DNA of 64,000 nucleotides from positions 124,001-188,000 of the forward strand of contig NZ_RPOK01000005.1 in NCBI RefSeq assembly GCF_003820355.1, given 5' to 3'. This DNA comes from Paralteromonas sediminis. Lineage in GTDB: Bacteria > Pseudomonadota > Gammaproteobacteria > Enterobacterales > Alteromonadaceae. Under the pieces are notes generated by a model. That model was not told the DNA's origin and did not search any database. It saw nothing but the letters and a program-made list of their open reading frames with translations. Shown piece after piece: positions 39,044 to 47,117 of this stretch. How positions within the stretch are numbered: position 1 is the first letter of the stretch; every line of letters begins with the position of its first letter. The translations under genes and the position numbers were made by a program.

Positions 39044-39837
39044 AGTGCGTCAGTGTCGTCCAATACATTTTGCTGCATGGACTCACATGGTTTTCGGCAA
39101 CAGGGTTTCCCAACCACTTTGGCAGGTACACCAACCACAGTCACATGCGGCGGCACGTCATTTAATACAACGCTACCTGCTCCCACTTTAGAGCCTTTAC
39201 CGATTTCGATATTGCCCAATATTTTGGCGCCCGCACCCACCATCACATTCTTGCGGATTTTCGGGTGTCTGTCGCCACTTTGGCTGCCGGTACCACCCAG
39301 CGTAACGTTTTGCAAAATTGACACGTTGTCTTCTATCACTGCGGTTTCACCAACAACGATCCCCGTTGCATGGTCGAACATAACGCCTTTGCCAATTTTT
39401 GCCGCAGGGTGAATGTCCACACCAAACACTTGGGCATTACGGCTTTGTAGAAACAAAGCCAGTTGATGTCGACCATGGTTCCATAAATAGTGCGCCAATC
39501 TGTGTACTTGGATTGCCTGAAACCCCTTGAAATACATGACAATGGTGAGGTATTCAGAGACCGCGGGATCCCGTTCATAAGCGGCTTCGACATCCGCAAT
39601 TGCAGATTCCACAATAGCCGGGTCGAGAAGATAAGCCTGATCAAACACTTCGCGTATTGCTAGGGCTGGCATAACATCATCTGACAACTTGTTCGACAAT
39701 ATAAAGCTCAATGCCGACTCAACGTTAAAATGGGTCAGCAAACAGGCATGAATATAACTGGCAAGCAGTGGTTCTTTTTCAGCTACACCTTGAGCTTCAC
39801 CTTTTAAAACGCTCCAAAAATCTTTTCGTATCGGCAT
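39040..39837 (-). CDS. cysE: CysE, serine O-acetyltransferase
   Basis: CysE acetylates L-serine with acetyl-CoA, the first step of cysteine synthesis. The 265-residue product has an N-terminal helical domain and a left-handed beta-helix of hexapeptide repeats (from about 140), with the catalytic Asp-His pair in VMFDHATGIVVGE. The C-terminal tail after VGVPAKVVGKP contains three cysteines (CCRKPC), unusual for an enzyme feedback-inhibited by cysteine. The gene is monocistronic and converges with yigB. Confidence 0.95.
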   Translation of the reverse strand: MPIRKDFWSVLKGEAQGVAEKEPLLASYIHACLLTHFNVESALSFILSNKLSDDVMPALAIREVFDQAYLLDPAIVESAIADVEAAYERDPAVSEYLTIVMYFKGFQAIQVHRLAHYLWNHGRHQLALFLQSRNAQVFGVDIHPAAKIGKGVMFDHATGIVVGETAVIEDNVSILQNVTLGGTGSQSGDRHPKIRKNVMVGAGAKILGNIEIGKGSKVGAGSVVLNDVPPHVTVVGVPAKVVGKPCCRKPCESMQQNVLDDTDAL

Positions 39838-39951
39838 ACTTATACTCAGAGTTTGTCTTGCTAAGGCTTAATTGTGGGACTTGTGCGCACATTTTCAAGC
39901 GTTAGACGATAATTCTTCGACCTGATGAGGCCAGTAAACGCATAGCTTTGC

Positions 39952-39967
39952 CTGTATAAATGCACAG
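39952..39967 (+). promoter_or_regulatory. LexA (SOS) box upstream of uvrD
   Basis: CTGTATAAATGCACAG is an exact match to the gammaproteobacterial LexA consensus CTGT-N8-ACAG. It lies 44 bases before the uvrD start, the same arrangement as in E. coli uvrD. The box also contains a TATAAA run that could serve as a -10 element. Confidence 0.85.
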
Positions 39968-40011
39968 CTTAATGGCATACTTGACCTAAAACCCGATGTT
40001 AAAAGAAATTA

Positions 40012-42183
40012 ATGGACGTTTCAGAGCTACTTGACGACTTAAATCAAAAGCAAAGAGAAGCCGTAGGCGCGCCTGCAGGTAATATGTTGGTATTAGCGGG
40101 TGCAGGCAGCGGCAAAACCCGTGTGCTGGTGCATCGTATTGCTTGGCTTATGCACGTAGAAAATATTGCGCCCTTCAGTATCTTGGCGGTTACATTTACA
40201 AACAAAGCGGCGCGCGAAATGCGCGGAAGAATTGAGGCTTTGATGGGACGCCCGTTAAACAGTATGTGGATAGGCACCTTCCACGGGCTAGCTCACCGGC
40301 TTTTGCGCAGTCATGCGCAAGAAGCCAAACTGCCAGACAACTTCCAAATTCTCGATTCAGACGATCAATACCGTTTGGTTAAGCGCATTATCAAGTCGCT
40401 CAACATGGACGAGAAACAATGGCCACCAAAGCAGTTACAATGGTATATCAACGGACAAAAAGACGAAGGGCTTCGTCCCCATCAAATAGAAACCCATGGT
40501 GATCACACGCAGCAAAAAATGCGTGATATTTATCAGGCCTATCAAGCAGCCTGTGACCGTTCAGGGCTGGTAGATTTTGCTGAAATACTACTCCGAGCCC
40601 ATGAGCTGCTGGTGAACAACCCAGATTTACTGGCTAATTATCAGCGACGTTTCCGCGCGATTCTAGTGGACGAGTTTCAAGATACCAATAATATACAGTA
40701 CGCTTGGCTCAGACTGCTCTGCAGCCAAGATAATCACATTATGATTGTGGGGGATGACGATCAATCAATCTATGGTTGGCGTGGTGCGAACGTAGAAAAC
40801 ATCCAGCACTTTTTACATGACTACAACAACGTATCAACCATTAGGCTTGAGCAAAACTACCGCTCAACAGCTACTATTTTGAAAGCCGCCAATGCGGTCA
40901 TCGACCACAATCAAGGGCGTTTAGGCAAAGAACTGTGGACAGACGGTAGCAAGGGAGACCCAATTTCTGTTTACGCGGGTTTCAACGAACTCGACGAAGC
41001 CCGTTTCATTGTGTCGCAGATACAGGACTGGCAACAACAGGGCAATCCTTTACAAGAATGCGCAATCTTATATAGGAACAATGCCCAGTCCCGCGTACTT
41101 GAAGAAGCTTTGTTGCAACAAGCCATACCTTATCGGATCTACGGTGGTTTACGCTTTTTTGAACGTCAGGAAATAAAAGATGCGCTTAGCTATCTCAGGT
41201 TAATCTATTTTCCTCACGATGATGCCGCCTTTGAACGTGTGGTAAATACTCCAAGCCGTGGACTGGGCGATAAAACACTGGGCATAGTGCGAAACCATGC
41301 AAGAGAGTATGACTTATCTATGTGGCAGGCAGCCTCCCAATGTGTCGAGCAGGGGTTACTGAAAGGAAGAGCTGCAAATGCTGTCACAGCGTTTCGCTCA
41401 CTCATAACAGAGCTGTCAGATCAGGCTGAACACCAAGTTTTAGATGAACAGGCAAAAACGGCTATCCACGGCTCAGGGCTCTATGCTATGTATCAGGCAG
41501 AGAAAGGAGAAAAAGCCCAGGCGCGTATTGAAAACCTTGAAGAGTTAGTCAGCGCCTGTAAGCAATTCGAAATTCCGGTTGAAGAGGAAGAGGAGCTGAC
41601 ACCGCTAGCTGCATTTTTGGCGCATGCGTCTTTAGAGGCAGGCGAAACACAAGCAGATAGCCATCAGGATTGTGTCCAAATGATGACTATTCACACAGCC
41701 AAAGGTCTTGAATTTCCGCTTGTGGTGCTCGCTGGCGTAGAGGAAGGCATGTTCCCCAGTCAGTTAACCCATGATGAGCCTGGCCGCATGGAGGAAGAAC
41801 GTCGTTTGTGTTATGTGGGTATGACCCGGGCTATGAAGAAGCTCTTCATTACGTACGCCGAATCAAGGCGGTTGTACGGTCAGGACAAATACCATACCGC
41901 CAGCCGCTTCATTAAGGAAATTCCCGATGACTGTGTTGAAGAGGTCAGATTAAAGTCAACGCTCTCGCGGCCAGTACACAACAGATTCAGTCCTGCAACA
42001 TCGCATGAAGCGTTTGAGGGTAGTGGATTTACTCTGGGGCAGCGCGTTCGACACCGCAAGTTCGGCGATGGTGTAGTATTAAATTATGAAGGCAGTGGCG
42101 AACATGCCAGAGTACAAGTAAACTTTGATGACTTCGGTGCTAAATGGTTAGTACTAAGCTTTGCCAAATTAGAGCCGGTATAA
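40012..42183 (+). CDS. uvrD: UvrD, DNA helicase II
   Basis: UvrD is a 3'-5' superfamily 1 helicase for nucleotide excision and mismatch repair. The 723-residue product has the Walker A loop LAGAGSGKTRVL (about 28-38), motif II DEFQDTN, motif III GDDDQSIYGWRGA, motif IV QNYRS and motif VI YVGMTRAMKKL. The C-terminal Tudor-like tail (GQRVRHRKFGDGVV) binds RNA polymerase in E. coli. A LexA box lies 44 bases upstream. The GGDEF gene starts 16 bases downstream on the same strand, so it may share SOS induction. Confidence 0.97.
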   Translation: MDVSELLDDLNQKQREAVGAPAGNMLVLAGAGSGKTRVLVHRIAWLMHVENIAPFSILAVTFTNKAAREMRGRIEALMGRPLNSMWIGTFHGLAHRLLRSHAQEAKLPDNFQILDSDDQYRLVKRIIKSLNMDEKQWPPKQLQWYINGQKDEGLRPHQIETHGDHTQQKMRDIYQAYQAACDRSGLVDFAEILLRAHELLVNNPDLLANYQRRFRAILVDEFQDTNNIQYAWLRLLCSQDNHIMIVGDDDQSIYGWRGANVENIQHFLHDYNNVSTIRLEQNYRSTATILKAANAVIDHNQGRLGKELWTDGSKGDPISVYAGFNELDEARFIVSQIQDWQQQGNPLQECAILYRNNAQSRVLEEALLQQAIPYRIYGGLRFFERQEIKDALSYLRLIYFPHDDAAFERVVNTPSRGLGDKTLGIVRNHAREYDLSMWQAASQCVEQGLLKGRAANAVTAFRSLITELSDQAEHQVLDEQAKTAIHGSGLYAMYQAEKGEKAQARIENLEELVSACKQFEIPVEEEEELTPLAAFLAHASLEAGETQADSHQDCVQMMTIHTAKGLEFPLVVLAGVEEGMFPSQLTHDEPGRMEEERRLCYVGMTRAMKKLFITYAESRRLYGQDKYHTASRFIKEIPDDCVEEVRLKSTLSRPVHNRFSPATSHEAFEGSGFTLGQRVRHRKFGDGVVLNYEGSGEHARVQVNFDDFGAKWLVLSFAKLEPV

Positions 42184-42199
42184 CGAAGGTAATCAATTA

Positions 42200-43444
42200 A
42201 TGCAGCATCAGGTCCTGATTGTTGAGAGCAATACTCAACTCGCGCGTCTCTTGCACAAGCAGGTGATCCAAGCAGGGCTTGAGCCTCTCATGGCTGACTC
42301 CATGTACGCAGCAAAAAAGCGCTTTTCTGATTCACTGCCTGAGTCCTTGTTGTGTGCCTTAGTGGGCTATGCCCATCCAGATGCAGAGTGTGCAGAAGCA
42401 ATAGCTTTTACGACTGGCGTAGCCGTCCCAACGATTGCTATTTCAGAAAAAATGGACGGTGCAATCCATAAACACGTCATGCATTATGACATTGTCGACT
42501 ATGTGGGACTGGAGAATGCACAAACAATCGATTACCTCTATCGGTTGTTGCTCAGGCTAAATAAAAACAAGCGCATTGGCGTGCTTGTGCTATCTGAAAT
42601 TCGCAGAACACGCCAGGAATGTAAAAACTGGCTACAACGACACAGTTTCAGATTGTATGAAGCGATCACGCCCGACCAAGCGCATGCGCTTCTATTAGCC
42701 AACAACGACATCCAAATTGTAATGGTTGATACAAACTATGAAGATACCTGCTCCAGGTTCATTGCAGACCTTCGCAAGGTCTACACCAAAGATGATCTTG
42801 CGATTGTTGGCATGTCGCATAAACCCTCAAATTTTGTCGCCGCGCACTTTATAAAATGTGGGGCTACTGACTTTTTCACTTTGCCGTTTAATCATGAAGA
42901 GTTTTTGTGCCGGGTTATGCAAATGCTTGAATCTATAGAGCATGTCGCGTTAATTCGAAAAACAGCGAATACCGATTACTTAACAGGACTGCCCAATCGC
43001 CGTCATTTTTTCTTTTCAGTTAATAAACGTCAGCCTGCACATATCAGCACACAGGCTTTAGCCATTATTGACCTTGACCACTTCAAGCACATCAATGACA
43101 CCTATGGCCATGATGCTGGCGACGCAGTACTAAAGAACGTTGCCAGACTATTAGCAACAGAATTTGAGCACGCTGATATTGCGCGTTTCGGCGGAGAAGA
43201 GTTTTGCGTGTATCTACCGGATATTGCCGTGGATGATGCTATTGCTACCATGCAAAGCCTGTGTCAGAAAGTAGCGGCATTGCACATTGACTTTAACAAC
43301 ACCGTACTGCGTGTTACCACCAGTATTGGATTAACGGTAGCCTACAATAGCAATATCGAAGCCATGCTATCAAAAGCTGATGCCATGCTGTATGAAGCGA
43401 AAAATGGCGGTCGTAACCAGGTGCGCTACAATGCCGAATGTTGA
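42200..43444 (+). CDS. Response-regulator-like diguanylate cyclase (REC-REC-GGDEF)
   Basis: This is a 414-residue cytoplasmic protein with two receiver-like domains followed by GGDEF. The first (about 1-120) starts VLIVESNTQLARLL, but the phospho-acceptor position reads LVGYAHP, with no Asp, so it looks degenerate. The second (about 125-245) has VMVDTNYED, which keeps an Asp. The GGDEF domain (about 255-412) has an intact GGEEF and the DLDHFKHINDTYGH stretch, so it should make c-di-GMP; I see no RxxD inhibitory I-site before it. It lies 16 bases after uvrD and overlaps the convergent rarD end by 19 bases. Confidence 0.88.
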   Translation: MQHQVLIVESNTQLARLLHKQVIQAGLEPLMADSMYAAKKRFSDSLPESLLCALVGYAHPDAECAEAIAFTTGVAVPTIAISEKMDGAIHKHVMHYDIVDYVGLENAQTIDYLYRLLLRLNKNKRIGVLVLSEIRRTRQECKNWLQRHSFRLYEAITPDQAHALLLANNDIQIVMVDTNYEDTCSRFIADLRKVYTKDDLAIVGMSHKPSNFVAAHFIKCGATDFFTLPFNHEEFLCRVMQMLESIEHVALIRKTANTDYLTGLPNRRHFFFSVNKRQPAHISTQALAIIDLDHFKHINDTYGHDAGDAVLKNVARLLATEFEHADIARFGGEEFCVYLPDIAVDDAIATMQSLCQKVAALHIDFNNTVLRVTTSIGLTVAYNSNIEAMLSKADAMLYEAKNGGRNQVRYNAEC

Positions 43445-44325
43445 CGTTTTTGCTGTCGATAAGCCCGGAATGAGTCAAGCGTAAATAATACTACGCCAGC
43501 CCAAACAAACATAAAAATAACAGCGCGCTCAAGCGTAAATTCCTCACCGTACAACAACACTGCGACGGCAAACATAATAGACGGGCCAATATACTGCAAA
43601 AAGCCGAGTGTTGAGTATTTCAGTCGCTTCGCCGCACCATTAAAAAACAGTAATGGCACTGTTGTTAACAGACCAGCAGACACCAGCAGAGCATTCATCA
43701 ACACGCTGTTATTGAGCATGTTGCTGTGAGGTGACCCAAAATACAGCAAATAAAAGAGCGCAACAGGGAGCATCATAACGGTTTCAATGGTTAACCCTGC
43801 CACAGGCCCAACGGACACCATTTTACGCAACAGGCCATAAATACTAAAACTGAAAGCAAGACTTATGGCTATCCAGGGAAATGCACCGAAACCGACTACT
43901 AGAATGCCCACACCGATTACCACAAGCGCAACAGCAGCTTGCTGCCATGGGCGTAATACCTCACCAAGTATTACACGCCCAAGCAATACATTGATCAATG
44001 GATTGATATAGTAACCAAGGCTGGCCTCCAGAATCCTGCCCTGATTAACAGCCCAAATATAAATGAGCCAATTTATCGCCAGTAAGACAGCAGCAATTAA
44101 AAGAATTAACATTCTTCTAGGATTTTTTAACGTTTCTAGCAGGGCCGTGCTTTGCTTCATTGCCCACACTAACAACATTAGCACCACGACTGACCAAACC
44201 ACACGATGTGTGAGTATTTCAAAAGCGGGGACCATCGCTAATTGTTTGAAGTATATGGGTGCAAGCCCCCACATCAGGTAGGCCCCTATCGCAAATAAAA
44301 TACCTTGTTTCGTTTGGGTGTTCAT
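43426..44325 (-). CDS. rarD: RarD-like EamA transporter
   Basis: This 299-residue protein has ten predicted membrane segments (two EamA halves), starting MNTQTKQGILFAIGAYLMWG. It matches RarD, linked in E. coli to chloramphenicol sensitivity; the substrate is unknown. Motifs WLIYIWAVNQGRILEASLGY and YGEEFTLERA fit the family. It is a single gene, convergent with the GGDEF gene and divergent from recQ. Confidence 0.9.
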   Translation of the reverse strand: MNTQTKQGILFAIGAYLMWGLAPIYFKQLAMVPAFEILTHRVVWSVVVLMLLVWAMKQSTALLETLKNPRRMLILLIAAVLLAINWLIYIWAVNQGRILEASLGYYINPLINVLLGRVILGEVLRPWQQAAVALVVIGVGILVVGFGAFPWIAISLAFSFSIYGLLRKMVSVGPVAGLTIETVMMLPVALFYLLYFGSPHSNMLNNSVLMNALLVSAGLLTTVPLLFFNGAAKRLKYSTLGFLQYIGPSIMFAVAVLLYGEEFTLERAVIFMFVWAGVVLFTLDSFRAYRQQKRQHSAL

Positions 44326-44410
44326 GGGTCATTGGCTGACGAGAGTAGAAGGCGGCTACTTTACACCTACCGTTAAACTATTCAAGCAAAGATCACGCTG
44401 CCAATAAAAT

Positions 44411-44429
44411 GGTCACAGGTACAGTGACC
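44411..44429. promoter_or_regulatory. Perfect dyad between rarD and recQ
   Basis: GGTCAC and GTGACC form a 6-bp inverted repeat with a 7-base spacer, 30 bases before the recQ start in the divergent rarD-recQ gap. It does not match the LexA consensus. It could be an operator for an unknown dimeric regulator, or chance. Confidence 0.3.
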
Positions 44430-44458
44430 CGCAGCCAGAAAAATCGTAAACTATTAGC

Positions 44459-46270
44459 ATGAAAGATTCTCAATCCTGTGTCGACCTCCACCACACTCTC
44501 AGTACAATTTTTGGCTTCGACGAATTCCGCGACGGCCAGCTTTCCGTTATTGAAAATATTGTGGCTGGCAAGGATGCTCTGGTATTACTTCCAACCGGGG
44601 GCGGCAAGTCATTGTGCTATCAGCTTCCGGCTATCGCAATGCCAGGCACCGCGGTTGTTGTTTCCCCCTTAATTTCATTGATGCAGGATCAGGTAGAGCA
44701 GGTGAATGAACTTGGGGTTAAAGCAGCATTCATCAACTCTTCACAGGCTCAAGAACAGCAACAGCATACTTACGACTTGCTAAATAACGGCCAGCTCGAC
44801 TTGTTATACGTATCTCCAGAAAAGCTATTGCAACACAGTTTTTTAAAGCTATTGAGCAATCTTACAGTAAGCCTTTTTGCTATCGATGAAGCGCACTGCG
44901 TCTCCCATTGGGGTCATGATTTTCGTGCTGATTACAGGCAGCTATATCAACTAAAGCAACGGTTTCCCGATGTCCCCGTCGTTGGATTAACAGCAACTGC
45001 AGACAGGACGACACAGGCGGACATAGTCGCTCAATTGGGCCTTAACGATCCCTTTGTACACAAAGGCAGTTTTGACCGACCCAATATTCGTTATCGCGTT
45101 GTACAAAAATACAAGGCGTTTGAACAGGTTGCACAATATATCGATGAACAAGACGGAAGCGGCATTATTTACTGTAATAGCAGAGCAAAAGTCGACGACC
45201 TCACACAAAAGTTGCAAAAAAGAGGGCTCCGCTGTGCCAGCTACCACGCGGGTATGGAAAGCGAGGAGCGCGCATGGGTGCAACGGCAGTTCCTTACCGA
45301 CAGTATTCAGGTTGTTATAGCCACCGTTGCATTTGGTATGGGTATCAATAAATCTAACGTTAGGTTTGTCGTTCATCATGACGTACCAAGAAGCATAGAA
45401 AGTTACTATCAAGAGACGGGGCGTGCCGGGCGAGACGGACTGCCCTCAGAAGCCTTATTGTTGTTTGACGAAAAAGACGCAGCCAGGGTTCGCCAATGGA
45501 TTGAGCAAGGGGAAAACGAAGAGCGTCTCGCCCTGTGTTTGCAAAAGTTTGCGGCTATGGAATCTTTTGGCGACGCACTTACCTGCCGTCGTCAGGTTTT
45601 GCTTAATTATTTTTCCGAACTCACCCACACCCATTGTGGTAACTGTGATATTTGCTTGGATCCGCCAAAAATGATTGACGGACTCGTATTGGCGCAAAAA
45701 GTCTTATCGTGTATTTTGCGCTTGCAACAAAGTGCAACGGCACAGTACGTTATCGATATACTGCGCGGGCGACAACATAAAAAGCTTGATCCTGCTCACT
45801 TTGAACTGTCTACCTATGGTATTGGAAAAGCACACTCTGATGCCTACTGGCACAGTATTATCAATCAACTCATTCACAAAGGTTTGTTGCGAGTTGATAT
45901 TGAAGCGCATGCAGTACTCAGAATCACAGAGGGCGCTCGCCCTGTGCTTAAAGGCGAAACTCAACTGCAAATTGCCACACCTAGATTAGATGTAAAATCC
46001 AATAAAAAGTCGGAAAGCAAAGTGTATGACAAAGAACTGTTTGCTCGCTTAAAGCATCTAAGAAAGGTCATCGCCGACGAAAATGGCGTGCCTCCCTTTG
46101 TTGTTTTTAGTGACGCAACCTTGATTGATATCACTGAGAAATTGCCTCAAACAGATGGCCAGTTTCTACAGGTTTCAGGCGTGGGCAACACTAAATTGGA
46201 GCGCTATGGTGACGCCTTCCTCACATTACTCAAAGATTACAGTAATCGCGATCATATGGGTGTTGCGTAG
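44459..46270 (+). CDS. recQ: RecQ, ATP-dependent DNA helicase
   Basis: RecQ unwinds DNA for RecF-pathway recombination and fork repair. The 603-residue product has motif I LPTGGGKSLCYQLPA (about 42-55), the DEAH box (AIDEAHCVSHWGHDF), motif VI QETGRAGRDG, a zinc site (CRRQ, CGNCDIC), a winged-helix RQC domain and a C-terminal HRDC domain (from about 520). The ATG at 44459 has no strong ribosome site. It overlaps the convergent glutathione transferase end by 19 bases. Confidence 0.96.
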   Translation: MKDSQSCVDLHHTLSTIFGFDEFRDGQLSVIENIVAGKDALVLLPTGGGKSLCYQLPAIAMPGTAVVVSPLISLMQDQVEQVNELGVKAAFINSSQAQEQQQHTYDLLNNGQLDLLYVSPEKLLQHSFLKLLSNLTVSLFAIDEAHCVSHWGHDFRADYRQLYQLKQRFPDVPVVGLTATADRTTQADIVAQLGLNDPFVHKGSFDRPNIRYRVVQKYKAFEQVAQYIDEQDGSGIIYCNSRAKVDDLTQKLQKRGLRCASYHAGMESEERAWVQRQFLTDSIQVVIATVAFGMGINKSNVRFVVHHDVPRSIESYYQETGRAGRDGLPSEALLLFDEKDAARVRQWIEQGENEERLALCLQKFAAMESFGDALTCRRQVLLNYFSELTHTHCGNCDICLDPPKMIDGLVLAQKVLSCILRLQQSATAQYVIDILRGRQHKKLDPAHFELSTYGIGKAHSDAYWHSIINQLIHKGLLRVDIEAHAVLRITEGARPVLKGETQLQIATPRLDVKSNKKSESKVYDKELFARLKHLRKVIADENGVPPFVVFSDATLIDITEKLPQTDGQFLQVSGVGNTKLERYGDAFLTLLKDYSNRDHMGVA

Positions 46271-46923
46271 GCATACTCACCGCCTTTTTTCAATGCCCTT
46301 TGGTACGCTTCACGTTGGTGCATTCGTTTTACATATGCAGTAATTGCAGGATAACGCTCTGCCCGATTTGAAGCCACTAATGCCTCAAGAGGAAAGATCA
46401 TCTGAAAGTCCACACCGGTTAGGCCACTACCAACAAAACCGTGATTGGCAGAAAGGTGTTGTTCAACAAAATCGAGACTGCTTTTTAAATTTGGACCAAA
46501 ATAGGCCGCTTTGACCGCGTCAACAAACTTTCCAATGAATACATTCAGGGGAAAGACCACTTTGCCTTTTGCTTTTTCCAAAACCATATTGGCAACTAGC
46601 GCTGGCATGAGGGAGCCTTCGGCAAAATGCATCCAAAATAAGTAGTCCTGACCTTCACTTGCCACATCATAACTAAATGCCCCAACTTGATCATAATGAC
46701 TAATTAGGTATTCAATGATCGCCGCTGATTCGGCCAGCGTGTGTTCACCGACAGTAAGCACAGGTGCCCGTCCCAAAGGGTGCACAGCTTTAAGTGACGA
46801 AGGCGCCAAATTAGTTTTTTTGTCGCGTTCGTGGAATTCAATATCATATTCGGCACTCAATTCTTCCAAAAGCCATAATATGCGTTGAGAGCGAGAATTG
46901 TTAAGGTGATGAAGCGTTATCAT
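46252..46923 (-). CDS. Glutathione S-transferase family protein
   Basis: This 223-residue protein has a thioredoxin-like GST N-domain (about 1-80; HHLNNSRSQRILWLLEEL, APVLTV, ESAAIIEYL) and an all-helical C-domain. The Ser-Arg-Ser start of helix 1 suggests a serine-type catalytic residue. The substrate is unknown. Start is supported by AAGGA five bases before the ATG. It is divergent from a GGDEF-EAL gene and converges with recQ. Confidence 0.88.
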   Translation of the reverse strand: MITLHHLNNSRSQRILWLLEELSAEYDIEFHERDKKTNLAPSSLKAVHPLGRAPVLTVGEHTLAESAAIIEYLISHYDQVGAFSYDVASEGQDYLFWMHFAEGSLMPALVANMVLEKAKGKVVFPLNVFIGKFVDAVKAAYFGPNLKSSLDFVEQHLSANHGFVGSGLTGVDFQMIFPLEALVASNRAERYPAITAYVKRMHQREAYQRALKKGGEYAYATPI

Positions 46924-47117
46924 AAACGTCCTTAGTCTACATCATTACACTCAATACCTGTTTAAAGCCTGGTCAGTTTACTTTCTTCATCAAGTTTTTT
47001 TATTCAGTGCCGTTGTTCCCTAAAAGGCTGTCTGCTGTCGTTTACACCGTGTAATAATTAGACACCATGATTCACCCGCGGTATAACTATGAAGCCCTCA
47101 GTAAAAAGGATGCCGTA

